Shown here in pieces: positions 34,678 to 42,496 of a stretch of DNA of 64,000 bases; the first letter of the stretch is position 1, and every line of letters begins with the position of its first letter. The translations under genes and the position numbers were made by a program. Under the pieces are notes generated by a model. The model saw nothing but the letters and a program-made list of their open reading frames with translations. It made no database searches and had not been told where the DNA came from. The stretch is from Mucilaginibacter sp. SJ (lineage in GTDB: Bacteria; Bacteroidota; Bacteroidia; Sphingobacteriales; Sphingobacteriaceae), in assembly GCF_028993635.1 (NCBI RefSeq), contig NZ_CP118631.1, forward strand, positions 2,170,001-2,234,000. Direction: 5' to 3'.

Positions 34678-36549
34678 ATGAACTCGAGATACACATATAC
34701 GCTGCTTACCTTATTAATAGCATTATACTTTGTTCCTGCCCAGGCACAAACAAAGAAATCTACCAAAAAAGCAACAGTAAAAACTGCGACTAAAAAAACT
34801 GCCGCTAAACCGGCACCCAAAAAGGCCGCGCCCAAACCTGTAACTAAAAAAGCTACCGACAGCAAAAGCTTAGGCGATGCTGCTGCAAAAACAGCGCAGG
34901 ATACTACTAAGAAGGGAGGCGGCAATAATCCCAACAACGCTGCCAATGGTGGTAGCTTATCAGAAGAAATTGTAGTGACCACTGCCTACAAACCGGTGCT
35001 GGCCGATGCGGTAAAGATCCGTCGTAATCCCGATTTGGAAGATAAAGTGCCCTTTAAAGCACCTTTAACCTATGCCCCGCTTGATAAACGCCAGGAGCAA
35101 AACTCCGAGATCAGGCAGCTTGAGGCAATGAAAAGACCTGCCGAACAGGATTCGGTTTTAACCAACAATTTTGCAAAGGTTGGGTTTGGCAACCTGAAAA
35201 CCATTTATGGCGAGGGCTACTTTGCCAATGGCCGCGACCAGGCTTTACAATTTGGCGGTTTCATTAAACATTTGTCGCAATCTGGCTCGCTGCAAAAGCA
35301 AACCCAAAGCCGCGATGACGTTGGCGTATTTGGCAAAAGCATCATTGACGATAACAATATCTCAGGCCGCATCAACTACAATCGTTTAGGTACCTATTTT
35401 TACGGTTACAACCAGGATGCTCCCGACAACAATTTTGTACCGACAAAACAGCACTTCAATACCATAAGCGGCGAGGTTGAACTGGCAAAGAATTACAAAG
35501 ACGTTGAAAACGACTTTACCTATGCTGTAAAGTTAAAAGGATACGCATTTAGCAATGCTTACCAGGCACGTGAAAACAATGTAGTTATTTCAGGCTTTCT
35601 AAATCAAACTGTTAAGCAGTTTTATGCAGGCTTAAGCGCTTCGTTAGATCTGGCCAGTCAGAAGGACAGTTTATACAGCCTTGGTAATAATATTGCGCGG
35701 GTTAACCCATACATCAAATTTCAGGGGGATAACTATAAGATAGATGCAGGGGTGAACATTGTAAAAGAGTTTGGTGATTTTGGAAAATTTTACATTTTCC
35801 CTGCCGCCAAGCTTGAGGTGCAGGTGGTCCCTAAATATGTACGCCTGTTTGTGGAAGCCAAAGGGGATGTTAACCGCTCTTCACTGCGCGATTTTGCTAT
35901 GGCTAATCCTTTCATCGGCCAAAACATCAACATCAAAAACTCAGTTGACCAGCTGGATATCAGTGCCGGTTTAAAAGGCACCCTGGCCCCCGGTTTAAGC
36001 TTCAAAGCTGCCGTGTACCGCAACAGTATTAAAAACATGCCTTTAATGGTGAGTAACTTCAACGCCGAAGGCAACAAATTCACTGTTATTTATGATGATG
36101 GCAAAGCCCGCGTAAACGGCTTTAATGGTGAGCTGGATTTTAAAGCAACAGACGATTTTAACATTTTCGGTCGCGTTGAAATAAAAGACTATCAAATGGC
36201 TAAAGAAAACGAGCCATGGAACCTGCCTAAATTTTTATTAACTGCAGGTACTGCAATACATATCGACAGCAAATTGACTGTTACAGGTTCGTTGCTTATC
36301 CGCGGCTCAACAACCGACAGGTTATTGGTATTGACACCAACTTCTACCCCGGGAAGCCCGGTTTACAACCAGGTTAAACAGCCTATTAAGGGCTTTGGCG
36401 ACCTGAGCGGTAGCGTAGAATACAGGATAAACAGCAGGTTTTCGGTATTTGCGCAGGTTAATAATATCCTGAGCAGTTCGTATCAAAATTGGTTATACTA
36501 CCCTAACTACGGATTTAATATCTTTGGCGGGGTAGGGTACTCGTTTTAA
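34678..36549 (+). CDS. Outer-membrane TonB-receptor-like beta-barrel protein without a clear plug
   Basis: The 623-residue protein has a signal peptide (about 1-23). A low-complexity Lys/Ala/Thr/Pro stretch follows at about 24-75 (units like KKATVKTATKKTAAKPAPKK). The rest is a beta-barrel-like region with alternating aromatic residues, ending in an outer-membrane C-terminus (NIFGGVGYSF). It lacks the TonB plug signatures, so it is not a normal receptor. The basic repeats could bind peptidoglycan or another acidic surface. It lies 28 bp after the TPR gene and 40 bp before the HU-SPOR gene. Confidence 0.82.
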   Translation: MNSRYTYTLLTLLIALYFVPAQAQTKKSTKKATVKTATKKTAAKPAPKKAAPKPVTKKATDSKSLGDAAAKTAQDTTKKGGGNNPNNAANGGSLSEEIVVTTAYKPVLADAVKIRRNPDLEDKVPFKAPLTYAPLDKRQEQNSEIRQLEAMKRPAEQDSVLTNNFAKVGFGNLKTIYGEGYFANGRDQALQFGGFIKHLSQSGSLQKQTQSRDDVGVFGKSIIDDNNISGRINYNRLGTYFYGYNQDAPDNNFVPTKQHFNTISGEVELAKNYKDVENDFTYAVKLKGYAFSNAYQARENNVVISGFLNQTVKQFYAGLSASLDLASQKDSLYSLGNNIARVNPYIKFQGDNYKIDAGVNIVKEFGDFGKFYIFPAAKLEVQVVPKYVRLFVEAKGDVNRSSLRDFAMANPFIGQNINIKNSVDQLDISAGLKGTLAPGLSFKAAVYRNSIKNMPLMVSNFNAEGNKFTVIYDDGKARVNGFNGELDFKATDDFNIFGRVEIKDYQMAKENEPWNLPKFLLTAGTAIHIDSKLTVTGSLLIRGSTTDRLLVLTPTSTPGSPVYNQVKQPIKGFGDLSGSVEYRINSRFSVFAQVNNILSSSYQNWLYYPNYGFNIFGGVGYSF

Positions 36550-36589
36550 GCCCTGTTTGATGTTTTAAAATTAACCGTATTTTTACCGG

Positions 36590-37657
36590 ATGGACATAGC
36601 CAATTATTTAAGCGAACTACTCGGCCGGTACACCGAAATAAGTGTACCTGGCTTGGGCTGCTTTTCGCGCCTGCGTGTAAATGGCTATTATGATGATGTA
36701 CAGGCAACTTTTTATCCGCCCGGTCATAAGCTGCATTTTGATCAGGAGGCTAAAGACGATGAGATCCTGACACGTCATATTGCCGAAAAGAAAAAGATCT
36801 CACTGGCATCATCCAAATATTTCACCGAAAAATACATCAATAGCCTCAAGCAAGAGTTGGTGCTGCATGAAGTACCTTTTGCCCAATTGGGCTGGTTTTA
36901 TATGCAGGAAGGCAAAATTGCTTTCAGACCTCAGGAACAGGCACCGGGCAGCGATCCTTTGTTCTTTGGCCTTACCTCGGTAACCATTAACAAGGTGAAC
37001 TATGTACCCCCGCCACCACCGCCGCCGCCCTTGCCTACGGCCATCCCTTTACAGCAAACCTATACACCGCCGCCGACAGCAGCAACCGTTGTTGAGCAGC
37101 CTGAGTATATTGATGATGAACCCGAAGTTAAGCGGGGTATCAGCATTTGGGCTATAATAGCAATTGCAGTGGTTGTACTTGCCGCAGCAGCTTTTGGCGT
37201 ATATAAATATAACCCCGCACTATTACATCTTAACAATGGCAGCCCTAAAGAACAACCAAAGGTTGAAAAGCCTAAAGCTGCTCCCGTAGTTAAGCCGGAT
37301 AGTATCCAAAAGGATTCTACTCCAACGGTTGCTGATACGACAAAGACAATTTCTAAACGTATTGAAGCGTTAAATAAACCGGCAGCTAAAACAGATACCG
37401 TAGCACAGCCGGAGTTTGCCATATTTTTAGGATCGTTTAAAACAGTAACCAAAAGCAATGAGGCCGTTAAAGATTATAAAAGCAAGGGAATTGACGCCCG
37501 CTTGCTGAAAGGCCCCGGAACCGGTCCGCGGATCAAGATCATAATTGGAGGGTTTTCCTCATCTGAGGAAGCAGAAGCCGTGAGAAAAAAACTCATATCA
37601 CAAGGAAAAATAACTAAAGACACATACTCAAAACAAATTACTGATTCCACGAAATGA
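36590..37657 (+). CDS. Membrane-spanning HU/CCDC81-like and SPOR domain protein
   Basis: The 355-residue protein has two N-terminal HU-like (CCDC81 bacterial-type) segments at about 1-55 and 60-118 (IANYLSELLGRYTEISVPGL, KYFTEKYINSLKQELVLHEV). A proline stretch at 140-150, a membrane helix at about 184-206 (SIWAIIAIAVVVLAAAAFG) and a SPOR domain at about 272-350 (FAIFLGSFKTVTKSNEAVKD) follow. SPOR binds denuded peptidoglycan at division sites. The HU-like part lies in the cytoplasm. It overlaps exbB by 4 bp, so the two are coupled. Confidence 0.88.
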   Translation: MDIANYLSELLGRYTEISVPGLGCFSRLRVNGYYDDVQATFYPPGHKLHFDQEAKDDEILTRHIAEKKKISLASSKYFTEKYINSLKQELVLHEVPFAQLGWFYMQEGKIAFRPQEQAPGSDPLFFGLTSVTINKVNYVPPPPPPPPLPTAIPLQQTYTPPPTAATVVEQPEYIDDEPEVKRGISIWAIIAIAVVVLAAAAFGVYKYNPALLHLNNGSPKEQPKVEKPKAAPVVKPDSIQKDSTPTVADTTKTISKRIEALNKPAAKTDTVAQPEFAIFLGSFKTVTKSNEAVKDYKSKGIDARLLKGPGTGPRIKIIIGGFSSSEEAEAVRKKLISQGKITKDTYSKQITDSTK

Positions 37658-38367
37658 CTTTATTATTAATTCAGCAAATTACAGATACCGCCAAACACCT
37701 GGCAGATACCGCAAACCACGCCGTAACAACCGCAGCCCTGCCAACTGAAGAACTTCGCTTTGGCGACCTGCTGATCAAGGGTGGCTGGGTAATGATCCCG
37801 ATAGGTATTTTAGCTGTACTGGGGCTGGTAATATTTTTTGAACGTTACTTTACTATCCGTAAAGCATCTCGTGATGAATCAAACCTGATGGTACAGGTAC
37901 GCGCCAGTATCCACTCGGGCAATTTGGAATCGGCTATTGCCATTTGCCGTAACAATAACACTCCGCTTGGGCGCATGCTGCAAAAAGGCTTACTGCGCAT
38001 TGGCAGACCTATAAAAGATATTGAAGGCGCCATTGAAAACGTTGGCAAGCTCGAAGTATCCAAACTGGAAAAAAATATTGGAATTTTAGGTATCGTAGCA
38101 GGTATAGCGCCGATGTTTGGTTTCCTTGGTACCATTGCCGGTGTAATCAAGATTTTTTATGATATCTCAAAAACGGATAACATCAGCATGGGTGTAATCT
38201 CTGGCGGTTTATACGTAAAAATGGTAACATCAGCCGCAGGTTTGTTTGTAGGTATCGTAGCTTATGTTTGCTACCACATTTTAAATATGATGGTTGATAA
38301 GGTGATACTGAAGCTGGAAACCGACGCCATTGAATTTATTGACCTGTTAGAGGAGCCGAGCAAATGA
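37654..38367 (+). CDS. exbB: MotA/TolQ/ExbB proton channel subunit
   Basis: The 237-residue protein has three membrane helices: about 48-70 (GWVMIPIGILAVLGLVIFFE), 145-170 and 187-210. It carries the conserved MotA_ExbB block LEKNIGILGIVAGIAPMFGF and LGTIAGVIKIFYDIS. With ExbD it forms the proton-driven motor that energises TonB or a Tol-like complex in the inner membrane. It overlaps the HU-SPOR and exbD genes by 4 bp each. Confidence 0.94.
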   Translation: MTLLLIQQITDTAKHLADTANHAVTTAALPTEELRFGDLLIKGGWVMIPIGILAVLGLVIFFERYFTIRKASRDESNLMVQVRASIHSGNLESAIAICRNNNTPLGRMLQKGLLRIGRPIKDIEGAIENVGKLEVSKLEKNIGILGIVAGIAPMFGFLGTIAGVIKIFYDISKTDNISMGVISGGLYVKMVTSAAGLFVGIVAYVCYHILNMMVDKVILKLETDAIEFIDLLEEPSK

Positions 38368-38765
38368 ATTTAAGAAAAAGACACAGGGGTGCATCGGCAG
38401 AGGTACATACATCGGCAATGAACGATATTATGTTTTTCCTGCTGCTGTTTTTCCTTATAGCCTCAACAGTTACCAACCCTAACGTTATTAAGCTGGTGTT
38501 GCCTAAATCATCAACAGGGCAGTCGGTATCTAAAAAAACCATAACTGTTTCAGTAACCAAAGACCTGAAGTACTACGTAGATAAAAAAGAGATCCCGGTA
38601 GATGCTTTGCAAACCACACTGGCGGGTTACAAAACCCTGGCTACCGAACTTACCATAGTTTTGTATGTTGATAAAACTGTAGCCATACAGGATGTGGTAC
38701 AGGTGATGGACGTGGCACAAAAGTTGAACATTAAACTGGTTTTGGCAACAGAACCTAAGGGATAA
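38364..38765 (+). CDS. exbD: ExbD/TolR biopolymer transport protein
   Basis: The 133-residue protein has a short cytoplasmic N-terminus, one membrane helix (about 22-42) with the proton-carrying Asp21 in SAMNDIMFFLLLFFLIAST, and a periplasmic domain (VSVTKDLKYYVDKKEIPVDA). It is coupled to exbB by an ATGA overlap. A 250-bp repeat region separates it from tonB. Confidence 0.94.
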   Translation: MNLRKRHRGASAEVHTSAMNDIMFFLLLFFLIASTVTNPNVIKLVLPKSSTGQSVSKKTITVSVTKDLKYYVDKKEIPVDALQTTLAGYKTLATELTIVLYVDKTVAIQDVVQVMDVAQKLNIKLVLATEPKG

Positions 38766-38995
38766 CAGTGGCAGTTGCAGTTTAAAGTTTGCAGTAGATT
38801 ATTGCAGTAAATTACCGTAATCGTTTAAACAAACTGCCACTCTTTTTAAAAGTAGCAGTTTTAAGTAGCAGCGGCAGTTTCAAGGAAGCAGTTTATCTGC
38901 TTGATTTTTTTAACTTTTGCAGCTGGTATTGCTACTGCAAAGTGCTACTGCTACTAAAAACTGCTACTGCAACTAAGAAAATACTGCTAATTAAA
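38766..38995. repeat. Degenerate AGTAGCAGTT-type tandem and inverted repeat between exbD and tonB
   Basis: The gap holds many short units of the form GCAGTT, GCAGTA and TAGCAG on the left and their complements (GCTACT, ACTGCA) on the right. For example, AGTAGCAGTTTT (38851-38862) is perfectly complementary to 38957-38968. Two left-type tracts precede one right-type tract. The same family occurs at 44932-45051. It breaks the tight exbB-exbD-tonB spacing and could act as a hairpin or processing site in the mRNA. Confidence 0.7.
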
Positions 38996-39015
38996 AAATT
39001 GCACTAATTATAAAA

Positions 39016-39834
39016 ATGGAGTACAGGGAAGAAAATAACTATCCGAAAGCATTTATAGCAACAGGCATTATTATGGCTGTGCTGATAGCGGCATGTTATT
39101 TTATCGTATTCAAAAATCCGCCGGTTGAAGAGAACGGAACAGGCGGCATATTGGTAAACTACGGTACGGTTGATGAAGGTATGGGCGATGATTACATGAG
39201 CACCGAAGAACCTTCGGTAGCGGAAAAAGCCAATCATACTAAACCGGATAAAGTTACCGAAAGTAAACCCACCGAAGAAAAACCAACGCCCGAAAGCAGC
39301 GAAAAAACGGTAGTTACCCAAAATAACGAGGATGCCCCAGAAGTGGCCGCGCCTACTAAAAAGCCAAGTCAAAATGTTGCCCCTACTCCACCGGTAAAAA
39401 CACCGCCGGCAAAACCTACTGTTAACCAAAATGCTTTATATAAAGGCAAAGCATCAACGGGTACAGGCGAGGGCGATGGCACAGGCAAAACTCCGGGCAA
39501 CCAGGGTAAAACCACAGGTACAACACTTACCAATAATTATAACGGAACAGGATCCGGCAATGGCGGCAGCCTGAACATGGCACAGCGTAACTTCGTAAGT
39601 CGCCCCTCTGTAAGCGATGATAACCGGCAAAGCGGTAAAATTGTAGTTGATATCCGGGTTGATAAAGATGGCAACGTTACTTATGCCCGTGCCGGGGCCC
39701 GTGGTACCACCATATCAGATGCAGGCTTGCTTCAAAAATGCGAAGATGCTGTAAAAAATTCCAAACTTAACCCGCTTGATAATGCCCCCGATCAGCAACA
39801 GGGTACCGTTGTTTTTGTGTTTAAGGTAAATTGA
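39016..39834 (+). CDS. tonB: TonB family energy transducer
   Basis: The 272-residue protein has one membrane helix near the N-terminus (about 14-33, AFIATGIIMAVLIAACYFIV). A long Pro/Lys/Glu/Thr-rich periplasmic linker (about 60-185) follows, then a C-terminal TonB domain (about 205-272, SGKIVVDIRVDKDGNVTYAR and TVVFVFKVN). It should carry the energy of ExbB/ExbD to outer-membrane receptors such as the SusC-like and CMD-linked ones in this window. It is somewhat short in its TonB domain but complete. Confidence 0.88.
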   Translation: MEYREENNYPKAFIATGIIMAVLIAACYFIVFKNPPVEENGTGGILVNYGTVDEGMGDDYMSTEEPSVAEKANHTKPDKVTESKPTEEKPTPESSEKTVVTQNNEDAPEVAAPTKKPSQNVAPTPPVKTPPAKPTVNQNALYKGKASTGTGEGDGTGKTPGNQGKTTGTTLTNNYNGTGSGNGGSLNMAQRNFVSRPSVSDDNRQSGKIVVDIRVDKDGNVTYARAGARGTTISDAGLLQKCEDAVKNSKLNPLDNAPDQQQGTVVFVFKVN

Positions 39835-39853
39835 TTTTTGCAAAAGGCGGATG

Positions 39854-40016
39854 GACTATAGCTCATGGTTCATAGCTTTTAATGGAATAATATTACAATC
39901 TCCACACTGTTTTTAAAATGCTACAGTGCTATTTTTGCCTCTTTAAGTAGTGGTTCAAACCATGAACCATGAACCATGAACCATGAACCATGAACCATGA
40001 ACCATGAACTACGAAC
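39854..40016. repeat. Heptamer-phased inverted repeat whose last copies contain the folC start codon
   Basis: The left arm (39854-39874) holds three 7-mers (GACTATA, GCTCATG, GTTCATA). A spacer of about 85 bases follows. The right arm is seven exact copies of CATGAAC (39961-40009) plus one TACGAAC. The ATG in the seventh copy (40004) is the folC start. Each earlier ATG opens a five-codon frame (MNHEP) ended by TGA in the repeat, so none can extend into folC. The same heptamer family occurs at 52181-52269. Confidence 0.9.
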
Positions 40017-41317
40017 AAACCATCCAATACCTCTACACCCAGCTCCCCATGTTTACGCGTGACGGGGCTTCAGCTTTTAAAAAAGACCTTACCAATACGC
40101 TTGAACTTTGTAAGCGCCTGAGCAATCCTCAGCATAAGTTTAAAAGCATACATGTGGGCGGTACCAATGGTAAAGGATCAACATCGCACATGCTGGCGGC
40201 CATTTTACAAACAGCGGGTTACAAAACAGGGCTTTATACTTCACCCCATCTCAAAGATTTTCGCGAGCGGATCCGCATTAACGGACAAATGATCAGCGAG
40301 CAAACCGTAATTGATTTTGTTGAGGATCACAGGGCCAATTTTGATGAAATAGCCCCCTCCTTTTTTGAGATGACCGTAGCTCTTGCCTTTGATGTTTTCG
40401 CCAAAGAAAAGGTAGATATCGCCGTTATTGAGGTAGGTTTAGGCGGTCGGCTGGATTCAACCAATGTGATCAGCCCGCTGCTCTCGGTAATTACCAATAT
40501 AGGCTGGGACCACATGAATATGCTTGGCGATACCCTGCAACTAATAGCCGGCGAAAAAGCAGGCATCATCAAACCAGGCGTCCCGGTGATCATTGGTGAA
40601 CAACAGCCGGAGGTAGCAAACGTGTTTATTGATAAAGCCGCACAAGCTAACAGCAGCATTCAGTTTGCATCGGAAGAGTGGGACGTGAAGCAGATTAAAG
40701 GCGAAAGGCAAAAGGCGAAAGGTAGCGTCCGGGAATCTTTGGATATCAAAATTAAGCATAAAGACTCCATACTTAAAACTTACGACTTAGAACTCGACCT
40801 CACCGGTTCCTATCAGCTTAAAAATGTAAAAACAGTTTTATCTGCTGTTAATGAATTACGCGGGCAAGGCTTTGTAATTACCGATGAGCACCTTGAAACA
40901 GCCTTAAGGCGGGTCAAAACCCTCACCGGTTTACATGGCCGCTGGGAAATATTAAGTCAAAATCCGCTTACTATTTGCGATACCGGGCATAACCCCGATG
41001 GTGTTGAGGAAGTAATGAAAAACATCGCATCTGTTAAATACAATCACCTGCATATGGTTATCGGAATGGTAAATGATAAAGATACCGGCAAAGTATTACC
41101 GCTGCTGCCCAAAGATGCTACTTATTATTTCTGCAAGCCGGATATTCCAAGAGGATTGAGCGCTGAAAGCATGAAAGCACAGGCGCAGGCTCATGGTTTA
41201 ATTGGTGAGGCCTACCTCTCTGTAAAGGAAGCATTGCTATCGGCACAAAAAAATGCAGCTAATGATGATCTTGTTTTTGTAGGCGGCAGCACTTTTGTGG
41301 TGGCCGAGGTTGTCTGA
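40004..41317 (+). CDS. folC: Folylpolyglutamate synthase/dihydrofolate synthase
   Basis: The 437-residue Mur-ligase-type enzyme adds glutamate to folates and makes dihydrofolate. The P-loop is HVGGTNGKGSTSHMLAAIL (near residue 47); YTSPHLKDFRERI, the metal site VIEVGLGGRLDSTNVI and the C-terminal ligase domain with DTGHNPDGVEEVM follow. The start ATG lies in the seventh copy of a heptamer repeat. Residues about 232-265 (KGERQKAKGS to KTYDLEL) are encoded partly by two further in-frame 7-bp tracts, so this loop is probably a repeat-derived insertion. The stop lies inside another dispersed repeat. Confidence 0.95.
   Translation: MNYEQTIQYLYTQLPMFTRDGASAFKKDLTNTLELCKRLSNPQHKFKSIHVGGTNGKGSTSHMLAAILQTAGYKTGLYTSPHLKDFRERIRINGQMISEQTVIDFVEDHRANFDEIAPSFFEMTVALAFDVFAKEKVDIAVIEVGLGGRLDSTNVISPLLSVITNIGWDHMNMLGDTLQLIAGEKAGIIKPGVPVIIGEQQPEVANVFIDKAAQANSSIQFASEEWDVKQIKGERQKAKGSVRESLDIKIKHKDSILKTYDLELDLTGSYQLKNVKTVLSAVNELRGQGFVITDEHLETALRRVKTLTGLHGRWEILSQNPLTICDTGHNPDGVEEVMKNIASVKYNHLHMVIGMVNDKDTGKVLPLLPKDATYYFCKPDIPRGLSAESMKAQAQAHGLIGEAYLSVKEALLSAQKNAANDDLVFVGGSTFVVAEVV
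40697..40798. repeat. Two in-frame heptamer tracts inside folC
   Basis: Four 7-mers of type AAAGGCG lie at 40697-40724, and four of type ACTTAGA/ACTTACG lie at 40771-40798. The second tract matches the right arm of the repeat at 5913-5947. The two tracts are not complementary to each other. They code for a hydrophilic loop between conserved FolC regions and keep the reading frame. Confidence 0.65.
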
Positions 41318-41481
41318 ATCAGAATTTTAGGATTTTGAGAATCTTGGTGTAGAAATAGGTACCCTTTACATAAGGTGGTCTTTTATAAAAAGGCTTTCTG
41401 CCAATTCAAATCCTGTAAAATCTGGGCTTGAAGTAAAACATTCTATTAATTCTTAAATCCTGTAAATTCTGATTCAGACAG
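41311..41481. repeat. Inverted dispersed repeat (TCTGAATCAGAATTT type) overlapping two gene ends
   Basis: CTGAATCAGAATTTTAGGAT near 41313 and its reverse complement (41455-41481) flank the gap between the convergent folC and lipocalin-like genes. A partial third copy (AAATCCTGTAAAATCTGGG) lies at 41408. The left copy contains the folC TGA. The right copy encodes the last residues (LSESEFTGFKN) of the minus-strand gene. A related copy lies at 50977-51000. Confidence 0.8.
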
Positions 41482-41964
41482 TTTCTTCCAAACCACCTCC
41501 CCTGTTATCGCTCCACCGGTAGTTGGCGCAGGTACAGTGTACTTAAAAATATCGCCCGAAATTGTAAAGGGGCGTTTTTGCTGTGTGCCCTCCCAGTTTG
41601 GGAATGATGCATGTTCTATATTGAAAATGATATTATTCTCTTCAACTTTATAGATACCATAATGAGCGTTACACCCTTTTATCGCTGCTCGGTTCTCTCC
41701 GTCGGTACCCTTAGCTTTATCACCCGATGCAAATTTTAGCCGGCCTTCACTGTAGATCTGTAAAGCGTAATGTCCCATGGCATCAATTACAAGGATTCCC
41801 TTCGGCGAATCACCGTAAAGATGGGTGCGGCTACCGTCGGCAGCAATATTATCAACTGTTACCAATTCATAGGTTCCGGTCAAATTATGAACAGAGGGTT
41901 TGTTCTGTGCCGATGCCCTACATATGGTAAACAGCATCAGGATCAAAAGCGATTTATATTTCAT
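41446..41964 (-). CDS. Exported lipocalin-like domain protein
   Basis: The 172-residue protein has a signal peptide (about 1-20, FTICRASAQ) and a lipocalin-like barrel start (LTGTYELVTVDNIAADG, PKGILVIDAMGHYALQIYS). The group binds small ligands in the envelope, but its function is unclear. The last 11 residues are coded by a dispersed repeat, so the true C-terminus may have been extended or replaced when the repeat moved in. The HxlR regulator gene is divergent from it. Confidence 0.8.
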   Translation of the reverse strand: MKYKSLLILMLFTICRASAQNKPSVHNLTGTYELVTVDNIAADGSRTHLYGDSPKGILVIDAMGHYALQIYSEGRLKFASGDKAKGTDGENRAAIKGCNAHYGIYKVEENNIIFNIEHASFPNWEGTQQKRPFTISGDIFKYTVPAPTTGGAITGEVVWKKLSESEFTGFKN

Positions 41965-42070
41965 GCAGCAAAGTTATATTTGCTATATTCCATTAACAAT
42001 AAGGCACAAAAAAGTAGCCTGGTTACTAAAAAGTTACCATGCTATAAATCAATTATATTATTTTTAATTG

Positions 42071-42418
42071 ATGAAAAAAAAATCAAATCATCCGGCACCA
42101 AAATGTGGTATTGACTACGCTTTTCAGCGGATAGGCGGCAAATATAAAGGGCGTATCCTGTGGCGTTTGCGCAATGACACCATGCGTTATGGTGAGTTAC
42201 GTCGCACTGTAACAGGCGTAACCTCTAAAATGCTTACCCAGGCCCTGCGTGAGCTGGAAGATGATTGCCTCATTGTTCGGCAGGTGCATGTTGAAGTACC
42301 CCCAAGGGTTGAATATACCCTCACCGATACAGGCCGGGAATTACTGCCTTTTTTACAATTACTACGCGATTGGGCCAAACATCAGATGCAGGTTAATGAT
42401 ATAGTAGCTATGCCATAA
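42071..42418 (+). CDS. HxlR-family transcriptional regulator
   Basis: ATG 42071 is preferred over TTG 42068. The 115-residue winged-helix protein shows the family pattern: Cys near residue 12 (PKCGIDYAFQRIGGKYKGRI), MRYGELRRTVTGVTSKMLTQ and VEYTLTDTGRELLPFL. HxlR proteins often sense reactive carbonyls or oxidants through the cysteine. It may control the aldo/keto reductase gene 79 bp downstream or the divergent lipocalin-like gene. Confidence 0.92.
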   Translation: MKKKSNHPAPKCGIDYAFQRIGGKYKGRILWRLRNDTMRYGELRRTVTGVTSKMLTQALRELEDDCLIVRQVHVEVPPRVEYTLTDTGRELLPFLQLLRDWAKHQMQVNDIVAMP

Positions 42419-42496
42419 TTAATTTCAGTAAAGTCAAAAACACCTTTATTAATCTACATAAAGTTCTATTTTTACGGCCCAATCCTTACCTAAAAT

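Noticed and set aside
34747..34900. Lys/Ala/Thr repeat as a possible histone-like or DNA-binding protein
   Set aside because: It follows a signal peptide and leads into an outer-membrane barrel, so it is a periplasmic linker.
39961..40016. Possible CRISPR array
   Set aside because: The units are 7 bp, directly adjacent and without spacers, so it is a simple tandem repeat.
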